DNA of 64,000 nt from an uncultured delta proteobacterium. GTDB lineage: Bacteria; Myxococcota_A; Polyangia; Polyangiales; Polyangiaceae. Under the pieces are notes generated by a model. It had not been told where the DNA came from, did no database searches, and saw nothing but the letters and a program-made list of their open reading frames with translations. Made by a program: the position numbers and the translations under genes. Where the stretch lies: NCBI GenBank assembly GCA_903892415.1, contig CAITIQ010000043.1:62001-126000 (forward strand), written 5' to 3'. The number at the start of each line of letters is the position of its first letter. Positions within the stretch are counted from its first letter, which is position 1. This document shows positions 31,632-40,103 of this stretch, piece after piece.

Positions 31632-34529
31632 ATGAGCTTCCTGTCGCGGCTTTGTTGCGTCGGTCTCCTCTATTCTCTCGTCTCCTGCGCCGCAGGGGAT
31701 GAGCCCAACCCGACGGGTGGTAGCGCCGGTGCCAACAGCGGTGGTGGTGGCAGCGGTGGCATTGCTGCAGGGGGCCAGGGCGGAGTCGGGGGGAGCGGTG
31801 GCAGCGCGACTGGCGGTAGTGGAGGCTCAGGCGGTGGTGCGGCTGGTGGCGGCGGCTCGGGCGCTCTCGACCTGTGCGTGCTCAACGAAGGTGGTCCGTA
31901 CGATGCCTGCCAATCTCCCAGCGAGCTCGATTTTGGCGTCGTATCGAGCGGCCAGCTCGAAACCCGGACCTTCCGCATCGACAATGGCACGAGCGACGAG
32001 GTGCTGTTCAAACAGACGCTGATTGACGACTCGCAGTTCGAAGTCACGGTGGTGCGTTTCGAGGAGGATCCGGGGGATCCGGGCAACTACCTGCGCGTGG
32101 AGGCAAACCTACCGCTCGCGCGCCAACCCGGGGACTCGCTCTGGTTCGAGGTCAAATACACAGCGCTTGGCGCCACTGGCCCGCTACCTGCGGAGGACGT
32201 AACCGTCAAACATGAGCTCGGTGGTTCGCCCGTCGCAGATACCGTGGTGCCGATCGTTGGCAGTGAGTCGGGCTGTCCTGAAGGTCTAGGTGCCTGTGAT
32301 GGTGAAGCTGGAAATGGCTGCGAGACCAACACCAACACCAGCAATGAGCACTGCGGCCAATGCGGTATGCCCTGCGATCCGGGTGGTGGCACTGGGCAGT
32401 GCGTTCAAGGCGTATGCACGCTCTCCGGCTGTGATCCGTTCATGGCCGACTGCGATCTGATGGCCGGCACAGGCTGTGAGACCAACTTGCTCAATGACGT
32501 GATGAGCTGCGGCAAGTGCGGTAACAGCTGTGAGAAGGCCAACACCGTGGCTTTCTGCAACGGCGGAAACTGCAACGTCTCGGGTTGTCTAAACAACTAC
32601 GGTGATTGCAATCTGATGCCGGTGGATGGCTGTGAAACCAACCTCGGACTATCCATGTTGCATTGCGGCGGCTGCAACCTCCCGTGCGCGCTGCCCAACG
32701 CCTCGGAGATGTGCACGCCCAACCTGATAACCGGCCTTGGGGTGTGCCTGCTTGGGAGCTGCGATGCCGGCTTCGAGAATTGCGATCTCACCGCGGCCAA
32801 CGGCTGCGAAGTCAACACCGACACCGACGTCAACAACTGTGGAAACTGTTTTTCGCCGTGTGCCTTCGACAACGCTGCGGAGAGCTGCAGCGGCGGCTCG
32901 TGCGTGATGGGCATGTGCGACCAGAACTTCGGCAACTGCAACGGCTTCACCGCGGACGGTTGCGAGTCGAACTTGCTTACGGACAAAGACCACTGCGGTA
33001 CCTGCGCGGTGGACTGCGACAACGTGTTTGCGAATTCGGTGACCAGTTGCCAGGCTGGTGGCTGCCAAACGGCAGGCTGCCTACCCGGGTACTACGATAT
33101 TGATGGGAACGCCGCCAACGGCTGTGAGTACGCCTGCAGCTTCATCTCCGCGACTGATAACCCTGATGACGCCTTCACCGACAGCAACTGCGACGGGATC
33201 GATGGCAACCTGAGCGATGCGATCTTCGTCTCGACGGGGGGCAACGACGCGAATCCCGGAACCAAAGCGCTACCCGTCGCTACTGTGTTAACGGGCATCG
33301 CGCGGGCGCAGTCGGGCGGGCAATCGCGTGTGCTGGTGTCCTCGGGCGTCTACGTTGGACGCGTTTCGCTGGTGCCGGCCATCTCGATTCATGGCGGTTA
33401 TTCGGCCACGAACAACTGGCAGCGCTCATCGCTCTACATTGCCGAAATTCGATCCTCTGCGGTCTCCGGTGGTCGGGTGACGGCGCTGGACGGCAACAAC
33501 ATCATTGCCTCGACCACCGTGGACCGCATGACGATTCGCACCTTCGATACCTCGGTAGCTGGCGTGTCCAACTATGCTGTTTATTGCAACAATTGCGATG
33601 GTCTGACGCTGAAGAACAACACGATCACCGCGGGTGACGGCGGCAACGGTATCCCTGGATTGGGCGGGAATGCTGGGACCTCCGGTGGCAACGGCGGCAA
33701 TGGCAGTAACGGCAGCTGCGATACAAACGGCCCCGGTGGTCCGGGCGGCGGTGGTGGTACCTCCGGGTGCTCGCGCACGGGTGGTGGTGGTGGACAGGGA
33801 GGTAGCGACGACAACGACAACGGCTCGCCCGGCGGTCCTGGCGTCGGCGGTACCCTCGGAGGTTCTGGCGGGGCCTACGGCTCGACGGGGCAGCCAGGCA
33901 ATGACGGTACGAGCGGGAACAGCGGCAACACTGGGTCTTCGGGGAGCGGCGGAACAGGCGGGAGCTTGGTGTCCAACCTGTGGACCTCCAACTCGGGCGG
34001 CACGGCTGGCAACGGTACCAACGGCAACGGCGGTGGAGGCGGTGGAGGCGGCGGCGGCCAAAGCTGCTTTGCTTGCGACGACGGCCAGGGCAACGGCGGC
34101 GGTGGTGGCGGTGCTGGCGGCTGCTTCGGTACCGGAGGTGCTGGCGGTGGCGGCGGTGGCGGCTCGTTCGGCGTCTTCCTGATCGCGTCTGGCGCAAGCG
34201 TCACCATCACCAACAACCTCATCACCAGCGGTAACGGCGGCGCAGGCGGCAACGGCGGCGACGGTGGTACTGGAGGTGCTGGTGGTAACGGCGGAAACGG
34301 TGCCGTGACCTGCACCGGTGAGGTTGGTCGCGGTGGCGACGGTGGAGACGGCGGCAACGGCGGCAACGGTGGGCTCGGCGGGGGCGGTGCTGGCGGTCCT
34401 TCCTACGGGATCTACCGCTCGACCACGACGGGCGTGATCTCCGGCAACACCGTCAACGCTGGAAGCGGCGGCAGCGGTGGTCTGGGTGGAAACAACGGTT
34501 CGGCTGGGGCGAGCGCGAATCAGCTGTAG
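31632..34529 (+). CDS. Large Cys-rich and Gly-rich lipoprotein with probable beta-helix region
   Basis: 965 residues. Lipoprotein signal with lipobox LVSC, then a Gly/Ser linker. Residues about 90-205 look like an Ig-like/DUF1573-type domain (LDFGVVSSGQLETRTFRIDNG). Residues about 210-500 hold about six Cys-rich units, roughly NGCETNxxxDxxxCGxCxxxC. From about 535 (DAIFVSTGGNDANPGTKALP, IHGGYS) the sequence resembles right-handed beta-helix surface proteins. From about 670 it becomes extremely Gly/Asn-rich (GGNGG-type), broken by GVFLIASGASVTITNNLI and GIYRSTTTGVISGNTV, which are further helix turns. Automated pipelines often mislabel the NGCET-type unit as tryptophan synthase alpha chain; there is no such enzyme here. 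Likely a cell-surface or adhesion protein. Confidence 0.83.
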   Translation: MSFLSRLCCVGLLYSLVSCAAGDEPNPTGGSAGANSGGGGSGGIAAGGQGGVGGSGGSATGGSGGSGGGAAGGGGSGALDLCVLNEGGPYDACQSPSELDFGVVSSGQLETRTFRIDNGTSDEVLFKQTLIDDSQFEVTVVRFEEDPGDPGNYLRVEANLPLARQPGDSLWFEVKYTALGATGPLPAEDVTVKHELGGSPVADTVVPIVGSESGCPEGLGACDGEAGNGCETNTNTSNEHCGQCGMPCDPGGGTGQCVQGVCTLSGCDPFMADCDLMAGTGCETNLLNDVMSCGKCGNSCEKANTVAFCNGGNCNVSGCLNNYGDCNLMPVDGCETNLGLSMLHCGGCNLPCALPNASEMCTPNLITGLGVCLLGSCDAGFENCDLTAANGCEVNTDTDVNNCGNCFSPCAFDNAAESCSGGSCVMGMCDQNFGNCNGFTADGCESNLLTDKDHCGTCAVDCDNVFANSVTSCQAGGCQTAGCLPGYYDIDGNAANGCEYACSFISATDNPDDAFTDSNCDGIDGNLSDAIFVSTGGNDANPGTKALPVATVLTGIARAQSGGQSRVLVSSGVYVGRVSLVPAISIHGGYSATNNWQRSSLYIAEIRSSAVSGGRVTALDGNNIIASTTVDRMTIRTFDTSVAGVSNYAVYCNNCDGLTLKNNTITAGDGGNGIPGLGGNAGTSGGNGGNGSNGSCDTNGPGGPGGGGGTSGCSRTGGGGGQGGSDDNDNGSPGGPGVGGTLGGSGGAYGSTGQPGNDGTSGNSGNTGSSGSGGTGGSLVSNLWTSNSGGTAGNGTNGNGGGGGGGGGGQSCFACDDGQGNGGGGGGAGGCFGTGGAGGGGGGGSFGVFLIASGASVTITNNLITSGNGGAGGNGGDGGTGGAGGNGGNGAVTCTGEVGRGGDGGDGGNGGNGGLGGGGAGGPSYGIYRSTTTGVISGNTVNAGSGGSGGLGGNNGSAGASANQL
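33640..34500 (+). repeat. Gly/Asn-coding low-complexity region (GGN/GGS repeats)
   Basis: Runs of ggcggtggaggcggt and ggcaacggcggc encode Gly-rich segments similar in texture to mycobacterial PGRS. Frame is kept throughout. It is broken at least twice by ordinary hydrophobic strands, so the Gly runs look like loops inserted between turns of a beta helix. Confidence 0.75.
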
Positions 34530-34561
34530 GCCCAGCTACGCTCCACCACCGCCAAACTCGG

Positions 34562-34585
34562 GCTTGGGCCGCATAAGGCCCAAGC
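34562..34585. terminator. Bidirectional hairpin between convergent genes
   Basis: A perfect 9-base stem GCTTGGGCC/GGCCCAAGC with loop GCATAA in the 65-base gap between the Cys/Gly-rich lipoprotein and the Clp-type ATPase, which converge. No T-tract. A related half copy (GGCCCAGCTACG) lies just upstream, so it may also be a degenerate dispersed palindrome. Confidence 0.5.
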
Positions 34586-34594
34586 TACGGCTCG

Positions 34595-37270
34595 CTAGGA
34601 AAGCAGCGCCACCGGCGGAGGGATGGCGCTCGCCGTTCGATCCACTGCGTCGACGAGGATGTGTCCGTCCTCCTCGCCAACGAGCGCGACCATCCCGGGT
34701 CTGAGTTCTCCGCGCAGCAGCATCTCGGCGATCGGCGCTTCCACCAAACGAGCGAGCACCCGTCGCATGGGCCGTGCACCGAGCTCGGGCTGAAAGCCGC
34801 CGCTATCGAGCAATACGTCGAGCGCTGCTTCATCGACCTCGAGCCGCATGTCGCGTGCTTCGAGCATACGACTGAGTTCGAGCATCAGCTTCCTTGCGAT
34901 CGAGCGGACCTCTGGCCGCGACAGCGGCGCGAAGAAGAGCACCTCGTCGAAGCGGTTGAAGAGCTCGATCGGGAGGGCCTTCTTGGCGGCTCCGATCGCC
35001 TTCTCGGAGAGTCCCTGGGAGGATCCGCCGCGCTGACCGCCGAAGCCAACGCTGCGGCCCGACAACGCCTCAGCGACGTCGCGCGAACCAAGGTTGGAGG
35101 TGGCAAAGAGTATGGTGTTCTTGAAGTCGACGCGGCGGCCCCGGCCATCGGTGAGGTGCCCTTCGTCGAGCACCTGAAGGAAGGCGAGCAGCACGTCGGT
35201 GTGGGCCTTCTCCAGCTCGTCGAGCAGGATGACTTGGTAGGCGCGCTTTCGAACGGCCTCGGTGAGCTGCCCGCCGGACTCGTGTCCAACATAGCCAGGC
35301 GGTGCACCCAGCAGGCGTGCCACCGAGTGCGCCTCACCGTACTCGGACAGATCGATCCGCGTCATTGCCTCGCTCGAACCAAACATGACCTCGGCGACCG
35401 CCTTCGCGGTCTCGGTCTTGCCGACGCCGGTGGGACCAAGCAGCAAGAAGGACCCGAGCGGGCGCTTGCCGCGCAGACCAACGGCTGACTTGCGCAGATG
35501 ACCGGCGATGGTCTTGACGGTGGCTTCGTGCCCAATCACCAGTTTCCCGAGGTGCTCTTCGAGCGCCAACATGCGCTGGCCATCGCTCTCGAGCATGCGG
35601 GTCACCGGCACGTCCACCTCGGCTGCGAGCGCTCGGGCGACGTCCTCCGGCGTGATCTCTACATCTGCCCCGAGGTCTTTGCGGCGTGCTCTCGCGGCCG
35701 CGAGATCGAGCGTCGCGATCGCTTTCTCGGGCAACGAACGACCTGGGAGGTAGCGAATCGTCCAGCTGACCGAAGCGGCGATCGCCAGATCCGAAAAAAC
35801 CACACGATGGTGTTTCGCGAACGAGGGAAGCGCGGCCCGCGTCATCAAGAAGGCTTCCTCCTCCTCCGGTTCCTCGACGAAGATCGGCACGAGTCGGCGT
35901 GTGAGCTGAGCGTCGCTCTCGACCAGCCGGCGGTACATCTCCGGCGTGGTGGCCGTGACGAAGCCCACATCCGAGCTCGCGAGCTGCGTCTTCAGCTCGC
36001 TCACGATGTCGTCGGAGGCGCCCAGTAGATCGTGCAGATCGTCGATGAACAAGACCGCCCCGCTGCGCTGTGCTCGCAGTTCCTCGAACACCGTACCCAG
36101 TTTGTCGGCCAACGCTCCGCGCGGGCCGGAGGCGAGCAGCGCTCCCAAGCCAATCTCAAGCAGCGGGCGCTTGTGAGCAGCGAGCGGCGCCGCGAGCGCG
36201 CGAATCAGCGTGCTCTTGCCAACCCCGCTCGAGCCGATCAGCGCGACGGCGTTTCCGTTGTGCTTCGAGAGCGTGTCGAGCGCGCGCGCAATCTCTTCGT
36301 TGCGGCCGACGATGGTGGTGGCGGGTACGGTCGCTGCACGCAAACTGAGCAGGGTCGGCGGGACGGCGGTGTCGGCGACGGCGGGGCTCGTTGGCGCAGG
36401 AACGTTTGGCTGTCCGTCGCGAGAGCTTGCCGGAGGGGCGGCGTCGGGCTTGCGTGCTGGTTGCCTCCCGCGCAGCTTGGTTCCACCGTCGCTGGGGTTG
36501 GGTTGTTCCATAGGCTTGGTCTCAGCGTTGCTTGGAGGCGGTGTCGAGGGGCTCGCACTGCGCTTCGGCTGTTGAAACAGCGGCACGACGCGAGGCGCGT
36601 TGTGGTTCGGCAGCTCAGGCTTGAAGCGCGGTAAAACCGGCACCATCGAGGCAGCGCGCGCTTGTTCGCCTAGCGTCGAGACCGCCCGCCTCTGCGGCAA
36701 CACGCCCAGCGCGAGTGCCAGCGCAGCAGTTCGCAGGCGCGAGGTGTCGACTCCGGTGAGCGAGAGCGCACGGTGGGCTGCAAGCTGTCGTTCGGAGAGC
36801 AGCGCAACCAACAAATGCAACGCGTTCGGCTCGAGGTGGGTCATCTTCGAGTCGGGGCTGATGCTAGGCTGTCCGCGTTTTCCCTCGTCGGTGGAAACGG
36901 GGCCGCGTGCTCGCTTGGCGACGTCTTTGGCTACACCCAAGCTCACGGCGATCGGATCTGCCAGGCTCTCGTCGAAGGAGCGGCCCGCCTTGAGCAGCGT
37001 CTCTTCGTCGAGTCCGCGCGTTGCCAGGAGCTCCTGCGCTTGCCCCGGTCGGCCAGCGATGGCGGCAAGCAGGTGCACGGTGGTGGGCCGCTCCTTGCGA
37101 GCCGAAGCTAGCTCCAGTGCTCGCTTGCGAAGGGTGGAAAGTTCGCTCTCCGAGCGGTCGGTCCGCGTCACGTTCTGGCTCCGGGCGTATTCACCTGCTC
37201 GAGGTCGCACAGACCCAAAGGTCGGGCCAAGTTCCGCCCAATCGCGGGAACCGGGCACTCTTGCGACCAT
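34595..37270 (-). CDS. Clp-family double AAA+ ATPase (ClpA/ClpC-like)
   Basis: 891 residues. Two weak Clp N-terminal repeats (about 40-100 and 145-195; RPTTVHLLAAIAG and EPNALHLLVALL) are followed by a Pro/Ser-rich linker of about 110 residues. AAA+ 1 has Walker A GSSGVGKST (about 346-354) and Walker B FIDD, where the usual catalytic Glu is Asp. AAA+ 2 has Walker A GPTGVGKTE (about 612), Walker B LLDELEKA, pore loop GAPPGYVG, and sensor 2 region LGARPMRR. There is no coiled-coil M domain, so it is not ClpB. VGF at 741-743 sits where ClpC carries its ClpP-binding VGF tripeptide, so a ClpP partner is likely. No clpP or clpS is adjacent. It would unfold proteins for degradation. A GTG about 33 codons inside is a possible alternative start. 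Confidence 0.85.
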   Translation of the reverse strand: MVARVPGSRDWAELGPTFGSVRPRAGEYARSQNVTRTDRSESELSTLRKRALELASARKERPTTVHLLAAIAGRPGQAQELLATRGLDEETLLKAGRSFDESLADPIAVSLGVAKDVAKRARGPVSTDEGKRGQPSISPDSKMTHLEPNALHLLVALLSERQLAAHRALSLTGVDTSRLRTAALALALGVLPQRRAVSTLGEQARAASMVPVLPRFKPELPNHNAPRVVPLFQQPKRSASPSTPPPSNAETKPMEQPNPSDGGTKLRGRQPARKPDAAPPASSRDGQPNVPAPTSPAVADTAVPPTLLSLRAATVPATTIVGRNEEIARALDTLSKHNGNAVALIGSSGVGKSTLIRALAAPLAAHKRPLLEIGLGALLASGPRGALADKLGTVFEELRAQRSGAVLFIDDLHDLLGASDDIVSELKTQLASSDVGFVTATTPEMYRRLVESDAQLTRRLVPIFVEEPEEEEAFLMTRAALPSFAKHHRVVFSDLAIAASVSWTIRYLPGRSLPEKAIATLDLAAARARRKDLGADVEITPEDVARALAAEVDVPVTRMLESDGQRMLALEEHLGKLVIGHEATVKTIAGHLRKSAVGLRGKRPLGSFLLLGPTGVGKTETAKAVAEVMFGSSEAMTRIDLSEYGEAHSVARLLGAPPGYVGHESGGQLTEAVRKRAYQVILLDELEKAHTDVLLAFLQVLDEGHLTDGRGRRVDFKNTILFATSNLGSRDVAEALSGRSVGFGGQRGGSSQGLSEKAIGAAKKALPIELFNRFDEVLFFAPLSRPEVRSIARKLMLELSRMLEARDMRLEVDEAALDVLLDSGGFQPELGARPMRRVLARLVEAPIAEMLLRGELRPGMVALVGEEDGHILVDAVDRTASAIPPPVALLS

Positions 37271-37308
37271 GGCTTGCCTCGCGTGCCAGGTTCTCTTAGA
37301 GCGCAGCG

Positions 37309-37911
37309 ATGAAGCTCGCGTTGGTCCTCTCGGTTGCTTTGCTCTCGGGTTGCGTCGTTACGGTGGATGATGGCGACAAGTCTCCGCCTGATTCAACGCC
37401 CACGGACGTTGCGCCGGCCACTGCGACCGCAACGGCCGCTGCCACAGTCGCTGCGACGGCTTCCGCCAGTGCCCAACCAACCCTGCCCAACTTTGGTAAG
37501 GTATGCACGCGTGCCGGCTGCACGGGCGCCCTCAACGTCGCCGTCGAAGGCGGGGACAAGCTGGCCAAGGGTAAGTACCTAATCGAGATCGAGGCGGACG
37601 GTAAGAAGGGCTCATGTACCTTCGCCGCCCCGGGGTTCTGCGGCGACAAGGCGCCGAAGTGTGGTGGGGACGTAGAGGTCAGCGTGGTCACTGCCGGTTG
37701 CGACAAGGCAAGTGAAAAGGGCGCAGCTCCCGCCGTCATCAGCGAGCTCAAGCTGCCCTCTTCTCCCAAGGCAGCCACCATCACCGTGTCCCGGGATGGC
37801 AAGAAGGTCGGCGAGTTGAAGTCAGCCCCCCAATACAAAGAAGTACGCCCCAACGGCCCAGATTGTGACCCTGTTTGCAAGCTGGGCGACGACAAGCTCA
37901 CGGTTCGCTGA
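37309..37911 (+). CDS. Small Cys-containing lipoprotein, function unknown
   Basis: 200 residues. Lipobox LLSGC after a short signal. An Ala/Thr-rich linker covers about residues 33-60. The C-terminal part has eight cysteines after the lipobox (CTRAGC, CTFAAPGFC, CGG, a single Cys, CDPVC), probably disulfide-bonded, plus short strands such as GKYLIEIEADGKKGSC. No family was recognised. The starts of this gene and of the Clp-type ATPase are only 38 bases apart, so their promoters overlap. A clear hairpin follows the stop. Confidence 0.7.
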   Translation: MKLALVLSVALLSGCVVTVDDGDKSPPDSTPTDVAPATATATAAATVAATASASAQPTLPNFGKVCTRAGCTGALNVAVEGGDKLAKGKYLIEIEADGKKGSCTFAAPGFCGDKAPKCGGDVEVSVVTAGCDKASEKGAAPAVISELKLPSSPKAATITVSRDGKKVGELKSAPQYKEVRPNGPDCDPVCKLGDDKLTVR

Positions 37912-37935
37912 GCGGCGCGAGCAATCCGAGCCAAA

Positions 37936-37971
37936 CACGGCGCCTCCACAAAAGCAGGCGAAGGCGCCGTG
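37936..37971 (+). terminator. Hairpin after the small lipoprotein gene
   Basis: A perfect 10-base stem CACGGCGCCT/AGGCGCCGTG starting 25 bases past the stop codon, followed by ctggggtttcatt, a short T-containing run. Probably an intrinsic terminator. Confidence 0.65.
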
Positions 37972-38070
37972 CTGGGGTTTCATTCCCTACGTTGATCAGC
38001 TTGGACTTTCGTCGGGCACGCCTTTCGCGTAAGGAGCCCTCACCGCCAAAAGACTGGCGGACCCTTCCGA

Positions 38071-40020
38071 ATGAGGCGAATTGTGAAAAGCCGCCGGCTA
38101 TCCTCGAGTATTTGCGCAAGTATCCTTTGCCTGGCCGTTCCCGGTTTGGCCACCGCACAGGAAACTGCGCCTGCCTCTGAGCAGGCTGTGACCGTAACTA
38201 AGGTGGCTTCTGCCGCGCCTCTAACCGCTGCTGGTGCTTCGGTGACCACGGGCGTTGCCCCCGCACTGGAGGCGCAAACTCCTCCGGCTCCCGGCGCTGA
38301 CACGGTGCAATGGGAAGACAGCTGGGAGCCTTGGAACACGGGGGGGGAAGAGGCAGGGCTTGGTTTTGCGTTCTTCGGTCATCTCGGCTTGAGCCATCGC
38401 TTCAATGACCCTCCGGAAGCTGTGAGCGAGATCAACTCGCGCACCGGTCTTCGCGTCGGAATCACCGGTATCTTCCGGCCCATCCGCTGGTTCGGCTTCG
38501 GCGTCGGCTATGAGCATGCAGATCTCGAGCGCGACCGAACCGACGTCGACGAGGTCTCATTCGACAACACCTATCGTGACCTCAATACGTTGTGGGTGGA
38601 CGCTCGTGTGTACCCCCTTCGCTTCGATCCGTTCGCGCTCTACGTCAGCATCGCCGGCGGCCCGTCGTGGCAAAGCCTGGACACCGACAAGGTGCTGATC
38701 GACGAGTCGGCCGGCGGGCAAGCTGTTGGCACCCGTTGCTCCGGCAGCGACTCCGCGGCGTTCGGAATGAAGGGCGCAGTCGGCGCTGAGCTGGCCCTGC
38801 AGTCGGGCGCGCTGTTCTGGGCTGAAACTGGCCCCGACTACATGCTGCTCACGGATGAAACGCTGGACGGCTGTGATGTCGGCGCAGGGGATGCGGCGAT
38901 CTTCGGCTTCCGCGCTGGCTTCGCTGTCGGCTTCGAGAAGACGCGTTTGAAGAAGGAGCTGCCTCCTGCTCCGCCCAAGGATCAGGACCTCGACACCATC
39001 CTCGACGTCGATGACGCTTGTCCGGCCGTGGCTGGTCTGCCCAACGCCGACAAGGCCAAGAACGGTTGTCCGCCGCCGGTCGACACCGATGGTGACGGTA
39101 TCTTCGACGAGCTCGACGCTTGCAAGGACGTGCCCGGCATCGCCAACGTTGACCCGGCTAAGAACGGTTGTCCGCCACCGAAGGACACCGACGGCGACAC
39201 CGTCATCGACGATATTGACGCTTGCAAGGAGATCCCCGGTCTCGTGACCACCGATCCGGCAACCAACGGCTGCCCCGGTGACTCTGACGGTGACGGTTTC
39301 CGTGACGATCAAGACGCCTGCCCGCAGGAGAAGGGCGTCGACGACGCTGATCCGAGCAAGCGCGGCTGTCCGAAGCTCGTTCGCGTCACCGCGACCGAGA
39401 TCATCATCCTCGAGCAGGTTCAGTTCGACACTGGCAAGGCCACGATCAAGCCCGCCAGCGACGCGCTGCTGGATTCGGTCGCCGCAGTTCTCAAAGAGCA
39501 CCCCGAAATTCGCAAGGTCGAGATCCAAGGCCACACCGACAACAAGGGCTCCAAGCCGCTCAACAAAACGCTCTCGCAGAACCGCGCCAACTCGGTGCAG
39601 AAGGCGCTCGAAAAGCGCGGCGTCGAGAGCGCTCGTCTCACGGCGAAGGGCTACGGCCAGGACGTCCCTGTTGCTGACAACAAGGATGAAGAGGGTCGTG
39701 CAAAGAACCGCCGCGTGCAGTTCTTGGTGACCGAGAAAGCACCGCCTGCACCCAAGAACGGTGCTCTCCCTCTCGTTCCCCCGGCTGGAGACCCGGTTTC
39801 CACTCCGCCCACCCCCGCCGTCGACCCGAAGGCCGCACCGGTAGCCCCGACCGACCCGAAGGCCGCACCGGTAGCACCGACCGACCCGAAGGCCGCACCG
39901 GTAGCACCGACCGACCCGAAGGCCGCCCCGCCTGCACCCAAGGCGCCCGCGCCCGCTCCGAAGTCGCCCGCACCCAAGGCGCCTGCGCCCGCTCCGAAGG
40001 CACCCGCGCCTAAGAAGTAG
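38071..40020 (+). CDS. OmpA-family outer-membrane protein with thrombospondin type 3 repeats
   Basis: 649 residues. Signal peptide SICASILCLAVPGLATAQ. Residues about 95-290 form an OmpA-like eight-strand barrel (GLGFAFFGHLGLSHRF, WFGFGVGYEHADL, IFGFRAGFAVGF). Residues about 305-430 carry four to five calcium-binding type 3 repeats (DTDGDGIFDELDACKDVPG). The OmpA peptidoglycan-binding domain (about 435-555) has VQFDTGKATIKP, IQGHTDNKGS, LSQNRANSV and NRRVQFLV, with the Asp and Arg needed for diaminopimelate binding. The tail of about 85 residues is Pro/Ala/Lys-rich with a 10-residue repeat. It links the outer membrane to the cell wall. Single-gene unit with a terminator behind it. Confidence 0.92.
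   Translation: MRRIVKSRRLSSSICASILCLAVPGLATAQETAPASEQAVTVTKVASAAPLTAAGASVTTGVAPALEAQTPPAPGADTVQWEDSWEPWNTGGEEAGLGFAFFGHLGLSHRFNDPPEAVSEINSRTGLRVGITGIFRPIRWFGFGVGYEHADLERDRTDVDEVSFDNTYRDLNTLWVDARVYPLRFDPFALYVSIAGGPSWQSLDTDKVLIDESAGGQAVGTRCSGSDSAAFGMKGAVGAELALQSGALFWAETGPDYMLLTDETLDGCDVGAGDAAIFGFRAGFAVGFEKTRLKKELPPAPPKDQDLDTILDVDDACPAVAGLPNADKAKNGCPPPVDTDGDGIFDELDACKDVPGIANVDPAKNGCPPPKDTDGDTVIDDIDACKEIPGLVTTDPATNGCPGDSDGDGFRDDQDACPQEKGVDDADPSKRGCPKLVRVTATEIIILEQVQFDTGKATIKPASDALLDSVAAVLKEHPEIRKVEIQGHTDNKGSKPLNKTLSQNRANSVQKALEKRGVESARLTAKGYGQDVPVADNKDEEGRAKNRRVQFLVTEKAPPAPKNGALPLVPPAGDPVSTPPTPAVDPKAAPVAPTDPKAAPVAPTDPKAAPVAPTDPKAAPPAPKAPAPAPKSPAPKAPAPAPKAPAPKK
39823..39930 (+). repeat. 30-base tandem repeat in the OmpA tail (about 3.6 units)
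   Basis: Near-identical 30-base units beginning gacccgaaggccgcaccg, encoding DPKAAPVAPT. The copies differ at only a few bases, so they are recent and probably variable in number between strains. The repeat lengthens a Pro/Ala-rich tail after the peptidoglycan-binding domain. Confidence 0.9.
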
Positions 40021-40041
40021 TTAGACGGTTTCGTTCGCAAG

Positions 40042-40073
40042 CCCCCAGTTCTTCTCCCCGAAGGACCTGGGGG
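40042..40073 (+). terminator. Intrinsic terminator after the OmpA gene
   Basis: A stem of CCCCCAG with CTGGGGG is followed by tttcgcgtttctt. It lies 22 bases after the stop codon and before the cyclophilin gene. Confidence 0.75.
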
Positions 40074-40103
40074 TTTCGCGTTTCTTCGCGCTAAGGTGCG
40101 CCG

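Noticed and set aside
33426..34366. Antisense Ala/Thr- or Pro-rich frames opposite the Gly-rich region
   Set aside because: They mirror GGN/GGC repeats on the other strand and have no start signals or motifs.
31632..34529. Tryptophan synthase alpha chain
   Set aside because: The NGCET-type Cys repeats are not an enzyme domain; there is no TIM barrel.
34661..35488. Plus-strand frame of 275 codons opposite the Clp-type ATPase
   Set aside because: Antisense of the second AAA+ domain; no motif, and the minus frame carries both Walker pairs.
38557..39534. A 325-codon minus-strand frame inside the OmpA gene
   Set aside because: Shadow of the Asp-rich repeats; the plus-strand OmpA frame is well supported.
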